This document shows, one piece after another, positions 1 through 6,137 of a DNA stretch of 6,930 bases. A program made the position numbers and the translations under genes. The stretch is from Thermodesulfovibrionales bacterium (GTDB taxonomy: Bacteria > Nitrospirota > Thermodesulfovibrionia > Thermodesulfovibrionales > SM23-35): assembly GCA_022013235.1 (NCBI GenBank), contig JAKLQR010000049.1:1-6930 (forward strand), read 5' to 3'. The stretch's first letter is position 1, and every line of letters begins with the position of its first letter. The notes under the pieces were generated by a model. That model was given only the letters and a program-made list of their open reading frames with translations, did no database searches and was not told where the DNA came from.

Positions 1-52
1 CCATGCTAACATATCGAAATTCTTTTCTTATTTTCTACGGAAAAATTATCTA

Positions 53-1288
53 ATGGCGAAAATTATTCCTTTCAGGGGAACTCTCTATAACACGTCCAGG
101 GTTGCTATGGAGGACGTTCTTGCCCCTCCATACGACGTGATCACCTCGGAATACCGGGAAGCATTATATATGCAAAGTCCTCATAACGTGGTGAGGATAG
201 ATTTCGGCAAGAAGCTCCCTTCCGATACAGAAACCGAGAACAGATATACAAGGGCACGGAAATGTCTGGATGAATGGGTACGGGAAGGCGTCTTCATGAG
301 AAGTGAAAAGCCTTCATTCTATGCTTATGAGATGGAGTACATGGTTGAGAAAAGAAAGAAACGTCTCCTCGGATTCCTCGCGCTCGTAAAACTCGAAGAA
401 CTTGGGAAAGGAAGCGTCTATCCTCACGAATGCACCTATTCGAAACCAAAACAGGACAGATTAAACCTCATGAGGGCATGCGAAGGGAACATAAGTCCGA
501 TTTTCTCGCTGTACAGAAGTTCCGGAGGGGATATAGCCAGTGTTCTCTCAAAAACATCAACTGGCAAACCATATATAGAGGCTACCGACATTGCGGGCGA
601 TATACACCGGCTCTGGCAGATCGATAACCAGGACGAGATAAAGAGCATCCAGCGCGAATTTGAAGACAAGGCCGTCTTCATCGCTGACGGACATCACCGG
701 TATGAAACCGCCTTCGACTTCTATACGGAAATGGCATCAAAGGAGAGCGCATCACCCGGCAGGCCCTTTGATCACGTTCTGATGTTCCTTGCCAATATAA
801 TGGATGAGGGGATAACCATCCTCCCAACGCACAGACTGCTGAAAGAAGTCCCGGAAGACATACAGGGGATACTTGCTCAATATTTCGAGATAGAACCGGT
901 CAACAACAGATTCGAGGTTGTGGACATTCTGTCGGGCAAACAGGGTGTTTTTGGGTTTTTTCAGCGAGGAAGCGATACCTGGCATCTGCTTACCTATAAA
1001 GGGGGAGACTTATCCGAAATCCATGCGGATTTGCGAGGGGTAGATGTGATGATCGTGCATGAGCTGGTTCTCAAAAAAATCCTTCATACCACTGATATCG
1101 GATATGAGATGAATGTCGGCATAGCTCTTGAGAAGGTGAGAAACGGAGATTTCGATGCAGTATTCTTTCTGAACCCGACAAGAGTTGAAGACGTCGAAAA
1201 ATCCGCCCTCTCTTCGGTGAGAATGCCCCCGAAATCCACGTATTTTTATCCAAAACTTCTCACCGGCCTTGTCATAAATAAGTGGTAA
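53..1288 (+). CDS. DUF1015 family protein
   Basis: A 411-residue protein of the DUF1015 family (COG4198), full length for the family. No biochemical role is firmly established, so none is assigned. The family's landmarks are all visible: N-terminal MAKIIPFRG, the APPYDVI segment at residues 24-30, an HE...K.DRL motif near residues 125-137, the signature ADGHHRYETA at 211-220, and the C-terminal MPPKSTYFYPKLLTGLVI segment from residue 391. The paired histidines plus Arg and Glu in the signature look like a possible catalytic or metal/phosphate-binding site, which is inference only. There is no signal peptide or membrane segment, so it is probably cytosolic. The ATG is chosen because the protein starts exactly as its relatives do; only a weak purine stretch (GGAAAA, 39-44) precedes it. 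It lies 58 bases upstream of gap-pgk on the same strand, so co-transcription is possible. Confidence 0.88.
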   Translation: MAKIIPFRGTLYNTSRVAMEDVLAPPYDVITSEYREALYMQSPHNVVRIDFGKKLPSDTETENRYTRARKCLDEWVREGVFMRSEKPSFYAYEMEYMVEKRKKRLLGFLALVKLEELGKGSVYPHECTYSKPKQDRLNLMRACEGNISPIFSLYRSSGGDIASVLSKTSTGKPYIEATDIAGDIHRLWQIDNQDEIKSIQREFEDKAVFIADGHHRYETAFDFYTEMASKESASPGRPFDHVLMFLANIMDEGITILPTHRLLKEVPEDIQGILAQYFEIEPVNNRFEVVDILSGKQGVFGFFQRGSDTWHLLTYKGGDLSEIHADLRGVDVMIVHELVLKKILHTTDIGYEMNVGIALEKVRNGDFDAVFFLNPTRVEDVEKSALSSVRMPPKSTYFYPKLLTGLVINKW

Positions 1289-1346
1289 TCTCCCGCCTGT
1301 TTTCTTTCCTTTTCATGTATAATCTATTAAAAATAAGGAGGTTTCT
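1289..1346 (+). promoter_or_regulatory. Possible sigma-70 promoter and strong RBS of gap-pgk
   Basis: The spacer between the DUF1015 gene and gap contains a perfect -10 hexamer TATAAT at 1318-1323, but I find no convincing -35 box 16-18 bases upstream (the best is GCCTGT-like). A very strong Shine-Dalgarno, TAAGGAGGT (1334-1342), sits 4 bases before the gap ATG. No terminator hairpin is visible after the DUF1015 stop. gap-pgk could therefore be read both from an internal promoter and from upstream. The RBS is certain by eye; the promoter is tentative. Confidence 0.4.
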
Positions 1347-2351
1347 ATGGCATTACGTGTCGCGATAAACGGCTTCGGACGGATCGGCAGGAATTTCCTC
1401 AGGACGAGTTGGGGATACAAGGAATTCGAGATTGCCGCCCTCAATGATCTTACCGATGCAAAAACCCTCGCACATATCCTTAAATATGATTCCGTGCATG
1501 GCATTTTCGGCGCCGAAGTAACATCAGGGAATGGAAGCATAACCGTCGACGGGAAAGAGATCAAAGTCTTCGCGGTAACAGAGCCGGAAAAACTTCCGTG
1601 GAAAGATATGGGGATAGATGTGGTAATCGAATCTACCGGAAGGTTTGTGGACAGGCCCTCCGCTGCGAAACATCTGGACGCGGGAGCAAAGTGGGTGATT
1701 ATTTCGGCTCCTGCGAAAGAGCCTGATGCCACAATTTGCATGGGTGTGAATGAGGAAATCTTGGACCCGGTGAAACATAAGATTATCTCGAACGCTTCAT
1801 GCACCACAAACTGTCTTGCCCCGGTTGCAAAGGTCCTGCATAATGATTTCGGAATCGTGCGCGGATTGATGACGACCATTCATTCATATACCAACGACCA
1901 GCGGATTCTCGACCTTCCCCATAAAGACCTCAGAAGGGCGCGTGCGGCTGCCCTGAACATGATCCCGACCACCACCGGCGCTGCAAAAGCAGTGGGCATC
2001 GTACTCCCTGAGCTGAAAGGTAAACTGAACGGCATGTCCATCCGTGTACCGACGCCCAATGTTTCTATCGTAGACCTTATTACAGAACTCTCACGGGATG
2101 TCACCGCCGAAGAGATCAATGCAGCGTTGAAAAGAACTGCGGAGGGCCCCATGAAGGGCATCCTCCTCTATTCGGAAGAACCGCTTGTTTCAAGCGATTT
2201 GAACGGCAATCCCCATTCGTCCATTGTCGACGGGGCGCTCACCATGGTCATGGAGGGCAAAATGGCAAAGGTCCTTGCCTGGTACGATAATGAGTGGGGA
2301 TACAGCTCGCGTATGAGGGACCTCATCCTCTATATTGCCAAGAGGATCTGA
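1347..2351 (+). CDS. gap: Type I glyceraldehyde-3-phosphate dehydrogenase
   Basis: A 334-residue enzyme, the normal length for bacterial type I GAPDH. It interconverts glyceraldehyde 3-phosphate and 1,3-bisphosphoglycerate with NAD(P) in cytosolic glycolysis and gluconeogenesis. The Rossmann motif NGFGRIGR is at residues 8-15. ALNDLTD at 31-37 includes Asp34, the acidic residue that usually holds the NAD ribose and favours NAD over NADP. The active-site block SNASCTTNCLAP gives catalytic Cys152, and His179 lies in TTIHSYTNDQ. The C-terminal WYDNEWGYSSR block is intact. The start is supported by TAAGGAGGT just upstream and by the MALRVAINGFGRIG beginning. The stop is followed after 2 bases by the pgk ATG, implying one transcript and translational coupling. 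The product is the substrate of the next gene's enzyme. Confidence 0.98.
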   Translation: MALRVAINGFGRIGRNFLRTSWGYKEFEIAALNDLTDAKTLAHILKYDSVHGIFGAEVTSGNGSITVDGKEIKVFAVTEPEKLPWKDMGIDVVIESTGRFVDRPSAAKHLDAGAKWVIISAPAKEPDATICMGVNEEILDPVKHKIISNASCTTNCLAPVAKVLHNDFGIVRGLMTTIHSYTNDQRILDLPHKDLRRARAAALNMIPTTTGAAKAVGIVLPELKGKLNGMSIRVPTPNVSIVDLITELSRDVTAEEINAALKRTAEGPMKGILLYSEEPLVSSDLNGNPHSSIVDGALTMVMEGKMAKVLAWYDNEWGYSSRMRDLILYIAKRI

Positions 2352-2353
2352 CC

Positions 2354-3592
2354 ATGAAAAAAAGGAGCGCCGTAACCCCTGCGCCAAAGAATACTTTTTT
2401 TCATAAACTCTCCGTAGAGGATATTAATATCAAGGGCAAACGGGTCTTTGTCAGGGCTGACTTCAATGTGCCGCTCGACGAGAACCTGATGATTACCGAT
2501 GATACAAGGATCCGCTCCACACTCCCGACGATCAATTATGCCATTGATGAAGGGGCGAAAGTTATTCTTTCCTCTCATCTCGGGAGACCGCAAGGCAAGG
2601 TCGATCCCAAATTCAGTCTCGCGCCGGTAGCGAAGAGACTGAAGAGACTGCTCAACAAGGACGTGCTGTTCGCTCCGGACTCCATAGGAAAGCAGGTGGA
2701 AGGCATTATTGCAAAGATGAACGGCGGCGATGTCCTTCTGCTCGAAAACCTCAGGTTTCATCCCGGGGAAGAGAGCAACGACGATATGTTTGCGCGCGCC
2801 CTGGCTAAACTCGCCGATGTGTATGTGAATGATGCATTTGGCACCGCACACAGGTCGCATGCATCGACAGTCGGCATGACCAAATATCTTACTGCAGCAG
2901 CAGGCTTCCTCATGAAAAAAGAGATAGAGTACCTCAAGGGCGCGATCGAGAATCCCGTGAAACCTTTTGTTGCGATCCTCGGCGGGGCAAAGGTATCCGG
3001 GAAAATCGGGGTACTTGAACATCTCGTCGGCAAAGTCAACAAAGTCATAGTCGGGGGGGGCATGGCCTTCACTTTCATAAAAGCCATGGGTTACGAGATC
3101 GGTGATTCCCTTGTTGAAGACGAGATGCTCGAAACAGCGCAGAGGGTCAGAAAGACCCTGAAAGAAAACGGGGTGAAATTCTATCTTCCCGTGGATTGTA
3201 TCATTGCACAGGATACGGATTCAGGTTCTGTAATCAAGATAGTGCCGACGCTCGAAATCCCGAAGGGATGGAAGGCGCTCGATATCGGTCCGGCTTCAGT
3301 AAAGCTCTTTTCGATCGCTCTTCAGGACGCCAAGACCATCCTCTGGAACGGACCGATGGGCCTGTTCGAAAAAGACGCCTTTTCACGGGGCACATTCGAA
3401 ATTGCCCATGCCGTCGCAGAAGCCTATGCGCTCACAATCGTCGGCGGTGGCGACACCGACCTTGCGGTACACCGCGCCGGCGTCTCAGACGCAATATCCT
3501 TCATATCAACAGGCGGAGGAGCTTCATTGCAACTCCTCGAAGGGAAAGAACTTCCGGGTATCGCTGCCCTCACGGACCGCGAAGATGCATAA
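2354..3592 (+). CDS. pgk: Phosphoglycerate kinase
   Basis: A 412-residue phosphoglycerate kinase that transfers phosphate from 1,3-bisphosphoglycerate to ADP, giving 3-phosphoglycerate and ATP in the cytosol. Visible family motifs in order: KRVFVRADFNVPLD (substrate-binding N domain), SSHLGRPQGK, ENLRFHPGEE, YVNDAFGTAHRSHAS, LGGAKVSGKIGVL, the DIGPASVKLF hinge region, WNGPMGLFE, and the nucleotide-site VGGGDTDLAV followed by STGGGASLQLLEG. The start at 2354 is preferred over an in-frame ATG 60 bases upstream inside gap, because AAGAGG at 2340-2345 sits 8 bases before it. The first 16 or so residues (MKKRSAVTPAPKNTFF) are a short extension before the usual start of the family. No tpiA follows, unlike many gap-pgk operons; the next gene is convergent speD. 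Confidence 0.97.
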   Translation: MKKRSAVTPAPKNTFFHKLSVEDINIKGKRVFVRADFNVPLDENLMITDDTRIRSTLPTINYAIDEGAKVILSSHLGRPQGKVDPKFSLAPVAKRLKRLLNKDVLFAPDSIGKQVEGIIAKMNGGDVLLLENLRFHPGEESNDDMFARALAKLADVYVNDAFGTAHRSHASTVGMTKYLTAAAGFLMKKEIEYLKGAIENPVKPFVAILGGAKVSGKIGVLEHLVGKVNKVIVGGGMAFTFIKAMGYEIGDSLVEDEMLETAQRVRKTLKENGVKFYLPVDCIIAQDTDSGSVIKIVPTLEIPKGWKALDIGPASVKLFSIALQDAKTILWNGPMGLFEKDAFSRGTFEIAHAVAEAYALTIVGGGDTDLAVHRAGVSDAISFISTGGGASLQLLEGKELPGIAALTDREDA

Positions 3593-3607
3593 ATTCTGTC
3601 GGCAGCC

Positions 3608-4036
3608 TTAGCGGGCTATCGTCTCGTACAGTTCGCTGTCAGAATCAGATGCCTGCGAAACTTTATGCGGCAGTTTCTTGTTCTCATGGGAAAGGATGCC
3701 GCGTTTCATTTCAACAATCGAAGGGTTTTTACTCTCAAATTGTTGAATAAGATATGATGCTGCCACTTCCGGCTTTATCGTATCACCGCAGGTGAAGATA
3801 TCAACCGCAGCATAATCATACTCAGGCCATGTGTGAATCGTCAGATGTGACTCTGCGATCACTACGACTCCGCTAATGCCAAAGGGATTAAATTCATGGA
3901 AGGAGATGTCTACTATGGTCGCCTTGGCCTCTTGTGCTGCCGAGACCAATGCATTTCTTACTTTTTCGAGGCTTTTGAGGCTTTCATGATTGCAGTCTCT
4001 CAGTTCAACTAAGAGATGGGTACCTAAAGCATACAA
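3608..4036 (-). CDS. speD: S-adenosylmethionine decarboxylase proenzyme (prokaryotic class 1B)
   Basis: A 142-residue self-processing pyruvoyl enzyme that decarboxylates S-adenosylmethionine, supplying the aminopropyl donor for spermidine synthesis. The core AESHLTIHTWPEYDYAAVD is diagnostic. Counting from the TTG at 4036, the pyruvoyl-forming serine is Ser63, with His68 and Cys83, the same numbers as in the characterised Thermotoga maritima enzyme. Cleavage is expected between Glu62 and Ser63. The TTG at 4036 is chosen because AGAAGGGGGG lies 7 bases upstream, because the protein then begins YALGTHLLVEL like its relatives, and because the active-site numbering fits. The in-frame TTG at 4063 would add 9 residues and lacks an RBS. 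The tail after about residue 115 (rich in K, S, D, E) is longer than in short homologues. No speE is adjacent. A sigma-70-like promoter lies upstream. Confidence 0.95.
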   Translation of the reverse strand: MYALGTHLLVELRDCNHESLKSLEKVRNALVSAAQEAKATIVDISFHEFNPFGISGVVVIAESHLTIHTWPEYDYAAVDIFTCGDTIKPEVAASYLIQQFESKNPSIVEMKRGILSHENKKLPHKVSQASDSDSELYETIAR

Positions 4037-4042
4037 TTCTCT

Positions 4043-4053
4043 ACCCCCCTTCT
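4043..4053 (-). promoter_or_regulatory. Ribosome binding site that fixes the speD TTG start
   Basis: Read on the minus strand the sequence is AGAAGGGGGGT, a strong purine-rich Shine-Dalgarno. Seven bases separate its last G from the TTG at 4036-4034. The earlier in-frame TTG at 4063 is preceded only by AT-rich sequence. This decides in favour of the shorter speD reading. Confidence 0.75.
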
Positions 4054-4084
4054 CAACTACCAAATTTTACTTATTAGAATTTTT

Positions 4085-4114
4085 AAGATACAGAAAATTG
4101 AGCGGGGATGTCAA
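4085..4114 (-). promoter_or_regulatory. Sigma-70-type promoter of speD
   Basis: On the minus strand there is a perfect -35 hexamer TTGACA (4114-4109), an 18-base spacer, then TATCTT (4090-4085), a 4/6 match to the -10 consensus. The predicted transcript would start near 4078, giving a leader of about 40 bases before the TTG start of speD. The -35 is strong and the spacing is within the accepted range, but the -10 is only moderate. Confidence 0.5.
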
Positions 4115-4148
4115 GAAAAAATTATACGAAATTTGATGTAACTCGGGC

Positions 4149-4256
4149 ATGAAGATTGCTCATGTAGAATCGTTGGTCAATAACGGACCTGGAAAATGTC
4201 TCGGATTCAAAACGCCAATTGAAGTCGCTGCATCAATTGTTGCACTTCAAGATTAA
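4149..4256 (+). pseudogene. Remnant of an IS30-family transposase (C-terminal end only)
   Basis: Plus-strand translation in this frame gives a 35-residue peptide whose core NNGPGKCLGFKTPIEV matches the C-terminal signature of IS30-family transposases (typically NNRPRKCLGFKTPxEV), ending in VALQD and a stop, as those proteins commonly do. A stop (TGA, 4134-4136) lies just upstream in frame and there is no recognisable DDE catalytic domain, so only the tail survives. Two arginines expected in NNRPRK are glycines here, consistent with decay. I could not identify terminal inverted repeats or a target duplication. It sits between speD and the pilin cluster and marks an old insertion and deletion. 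It is not functional. Confidence 0.75.
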
Positions 4257-4267
4257 ATACGAATTTT

Positions 4268-4741
4268 TTAAAAGTTCCTGTTGTTATTGCAATCAATAGC
4301 AAACGTATCACCATTTACCCTTGTGCCGACAATACCCTCAGCAACGGCGACAAAACACGGAGTGCCGGCAGGTAATGCTGCCCCCCAGACAGGCGGATTG
4401 GCTACAGGAGTATTTAATTGATTGTCCAGGATTGTTCTGTAACTGAAACTCGTTCCTTCTCCAGGACGAAAACCAGGAAGAACACCCTGAATTAAACCAA
4501 GATTTGAATCACGTATAGCAGCGGTACTGCCTGCAACACCAAGACTTATAGTATATGCCCCGTTCTCTGCAAAAAACTGTTCTTCCAGAAGCCTCAAACT
4601 CTGCAAGTTGCTGTAAGCCTCTGACCGGTCAGCGCTTTTCTGCTGACCGACATAGGCAGGTATTGCGATCACGGCAAGGATGCCGATAATTGCAATTACT
4701 ATCAAAAGTTCAATAAGCGTAAACCCTTTTTTATTAGCCAT
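4268..4741 (-). CDS. Type IV pilin, third gene of the pilin cluster
   Basis: A 157-residue prepilin. The leader is MANKKG, and prepilin peptidase would cut before FTLIELLIVIAIIGILAVIA, leaving a mature protein of 151 residues with the conserved Glu5. The N-terminal hydrophobic helix anchors the subunit in the inner membrane before assembly. The following AYVGQQKSADRSEAYSNLQ and LEEQFFAENGAYT segments resemble PilA/PilE-type pilins. Cys129 and Cys151 bracket the C-terminal segment ending in FAIDCNNNRNF, forming the expected disulfide-bonded D-region. The start at 4741 is chosen because GGGAGG (4747-4752) lies 5 bases upstream and the leader length is normal; the longer in-frame reading to 4873 would put about 50 residues before the cleavage site. 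It lies 46 bases after the preceding pilin gene and is probably co-transcribed. It lacks the EF-hand-like loop of its two neighbours, so it is likely a distinct, perhaps minor, subunit. Confidence 0.92.
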   Translation of the reverse strand: MANKKGFTLIELLIVIAIIGILAVIAIPAYVGQQKSADRSEAYSNLQSLRLLEEQFFAENGAYTISLGVAGSTAAIRDSNLGLIQGVLPGFRPGEGTSFSYRTILDNQLNTPVANPPVWGAALPAGTPCFVAVAEGIVGTRVNGDTFAIDCNNNRNF

Positions 4742-4787
4742 ACAAACCTCCCAAGAATTGGAACACAAATCGAACAGTATCTCCCTC

Positions 4788-5342
4788 TTAGTCACTAGAT
4801 ACTGTTTTAGAATAAATAATATTCCCTGCGCCAGCAGTTCCCACTGTAGTCCCTGAAATGTCTCTTGCGACAATATATACTGACTGGATTGTGGAATCCT
4901 CAGCAGGGGTATAGCATAGGGTTATCTGACCGGCCTGGGATGCAGCCTCGCATGCAGCCAGGTCTGCTACAACATTACCATTAACCCAAAGTTGCGTGCC
5001 CCATCGTGATTGTTCCGCTGCGTGTCGTGTATTGGCGAGCCATGATGTAACTAAGCCAGCAGTAGCCAGGGCAAAATTAGTCTCAGCGGGCTCGACTGAA
5101 CCGTTTCCATTAAAATCAACCTCGTAAAGAAGACCTGGCCCTGAATTTAATCCTCCCTTTCTGGCAGAATTCATCCATGCCTGGAGTTCAGGCAAATTTG
5201 CCTCGGCAGCCCTTATTGTTGCCCCCTTTCTCCCTCTTTCCTGCATCCCAAGATAGCCGGGGACTGCTATAGCAGCGAGGATACCAATGATCGCCACTAC
5301 GATCAGGAGTTCGATGAGGGTAAATCCTTTATCTTTATCCAT
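4788..5342 (-). CDS. Type IV pilin with EF-hand-like loop, second tandem paralogue
   Basis: A 184-residue prepilin with the short leader MDKDKG. Mature protein begins FTLIELLIVVAIIGILAAIA, has Glu5 and is 178 residues long. After the helix, GYLGMQERGRKGA and QAWMNS are shared with the upstream pilin. Residues 76-87 (DFNGNGSVEPAE) fit the EF-hand calcium loop, with oxygen ligands at positions 1, 3, 5 and 12, Gly at 6 and Val at 8. Cys131 and Cys143 probably form a disulfide. The C-terminal stretch around CYTPAEDSTIQSVYIVARD is identical to that of its neighbour. No Shine-Dalgarno is visible before the ATG; the leader is AT-rich and follows the terminator-like hairpin, so expression is probably low or coupled to read-through. 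It could be a minor pilin or a variant major subunit. Confidence 0.92.
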   Translation of the reverse strand: MDKDKGFTLIELLIVVAIIGILAAIAVPGYLGMQERGRKGATIRAAEANLPELQAWMNSARKGGLNSGPGLLYEVDFNGNGSVEPAETNFALATAGLVTSWLANTRHAAEQSRWGTQLWVNGNVVADLAACEAASQAGQITLCYTPAEDSTIQSVYIVARDISGTTVGTAGAGNIIYSKTVSSD

Positions 5343-5357
5343 CGATATTATTTAGAT

Positions 5358-5392
5358 AATAAAAAGAGGAGGGGTTACCTCCTCTTTTTATT
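5358..5392 (-). terminator. Perfect 15-bp terminator-like hairpin between the first and second pilin genes
   Basis: The arms are AATAAAAAGAGGAGG and CCTCCTCTTTTTATT with a 5-base loop, a perfect 15-bp inverted repeat beginning 15 bases after the stop of the first pilin. The GC core (GAGGAGG/CCTCCTC) followed by five Ts is a classic Rho-independent terminator. Because the flanks are symmetric A and T tracts it would work in either direction. Only 15 bases separate it from the next pilin ATG, too little for a separate promoter between them. It probably acts as a partial terminator and mRNA stabiliser, raising the first pilin's yield over the later ones. Confidence 0.8.
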
Positions 5393-5407
5393 GACGTTCA
5401 TAAAAGG

Positions 5408-5995
5408 TTAATCCGCACTAACCGTCTTTGATAAGAGTATATTCCCTGCGCCAGGAGTTCCCACTGCAGCTGCTCCTGAAATATCTCTTGCGACAATATA
5501 TACTGACTGGATTGTGGAATCCTCAGCAGGGGTATAGCATAGGGTTATCTGACCGGCTCCGGCCGCAGCCTCACATAAAGCTGGGGTTAACGTAACTCCG
5601 CCATTAAGCCAAAGCACAACTCCGCCCCATGGTGATTGTTCTGCTGCGTGTCCTGTATGGGCGAGCCATTGTGTAACTAAGCCAGCAGTAGACAGGGCAA
5701 AATTAGTCTCAGCGGCCGTGACTGTACCGTCTCCATCAAAATCAACCTCGTAAAGAGCACCTGCCCCTGTAGCTAATGATCCCTTCTTGTCTGAATTCAT
5801 CCATGCCTGAATTTCGGGTATATTTGCCTCGGCAACCCTTGTTGCCGCACCCTTTCTCCCTCTTTCCTGCATCCCAAGATAGCCCGGGATTGCGATTGCT
5901 GCGAGAATACCAATAATTGCAACGACGATGAGCAGCTCGATCAGGGTAAAGCCTCTTTCATCCCTTTTCTTCATCTGATACATTGTCTTAAACAT
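5408..5995 (-). CDS. pilA: Type IV pilin with EF-hand-like loop, probable major pilin
   Basis: A 195-residue prepilin. A 15-residue charged leader ends in DERG, and the mature protein of 180 residues starts FTLIELLIVVAIIGILAAIA with Glu5. Residues 85-96 (DFDGDGTVTAAE) are a textbook EF-hand calcium loop: Asp at 1, 3 and 5, Gly at 6, Val at 8, Glu at 12. Cys141 and Cys153 likely form a disulfide. AAGGGGG lies 5 bases before the ATG at 5995 and supports this start over the internal Met5 or Met8. It is first after a sigma-54 promoter and is followed by a strong hairpin, the arrangement expected of an abundant major subunit. The symbol is by role; identity as the main PilA is inferred. It is a tandem paralogue of the next gene. 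It could alternatively serve a pilus-like secretion fibre. Confidence 0.92.
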   Translation of the reverse strand: MFKTMYQMKKRDERGFTLIELLIVVAIIGILAAIAIPGYLGMQERGRKGAATRVAEANIPEIQAWMNSDKKGSLATGAGALYEVDFDGDGTVTAAETNFALSTAGLVTQWLAHTGHAAEQSPWGGVVLWLNGGVTLTPALCEAAAGAGQITLCYTPAEDSTIQSVYIVARDISGAAAVGTPGAGNILLSKTVSAD

Positions 5996-6090
5996 TGTGT
6001 CCCCCTTTTTGAGTTTTGTTGTTTCTCAATCACAAAATGTGACCATTGCTCCATTGCCCTTTAAACTTACTGCCTGTGTATGGTGTTCTA

Positions 6091-6102
6091 CATCACCTCC
6101 TT
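6091..6102 (-). other. Strong Shine-Dalgarno-like sequence inside the pilin leader, followed by ATG-TAG
   Basis: The minus strand reads AAGGAGGTGATG, an extended match to the 16S rRNA 3' end, but it lies about 95 bases upstream of the pilin ATG. The ATG it contains is followed directly by a TAG stop. Spacing of 2 bases from AGGAGG to that ATG is too short for normal initiation. It may be a ribosome standby site, a start-stop element, or chance. Confidence 0.35.
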
Positions 6103-6115
6103 CGAAAATTTTCTG

Positions 6116-6131
6116 ATGCAAATATGCAAAT
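6116..6131. repeat. Tandem 8-mer ATGCAAAT x2 at the predicted pilin transcription start
   Basis: Two exact adjacent copies of ATGCAAAT (plus strand). They lie just downstream of the sigma-54 -12 element on the minus strand, where transcription would begin near 6127. The copy on the minus strand reads ATTTGCAT, containing TTGCA as in the -12 box. It may be functional or a simple slippage duplication. Confidence 0.5.
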
Positions 6132-6137
6132 AAGACA

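Noticed and set aside
2294..2353. Longer pgk reading starting inside gap
   Set aside because: The added residues have no similarity to phosphoglycerate kinase, and the ATG at 2354 has its own AAGAGG ribosome binding site with 8-base spacing.
2330..3022. 230-codon minus-strand reading frame under pgk
   Set aside because: Antisense shadow of pgk, with Cys-rich unstructured composition and no recognisable domain.
3600..3620. Possible terminator between pgk and speD
   Set aside because: Only a 4-bp AGCC/GGCT stem with no T tract; too weak to call.
4075..4279. AT-rich GAATTTTT sequences on both sides of the IS30 remnant as terminal repeats
   Set aside because: Similarity is limited to a short A/T run in direct orientation; not convincing as inverted repeats or a target duplication.
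4742..4873. N-terminal extension of the third pilin
   Set aside because: It would overlap the end of the preceding pilin gene and give a leader of about 50 residues; the ATG at 4741 has a GGGAGG site and a normal 6-residue leader.
5914..6053. 27-codon upstream reading frame overlapping the start of the first pilin
   Set aside because: Starts with an ATG lacking a Shine-Dalgarno and overlaps the pilin leader in another frame; no support beyond being open.
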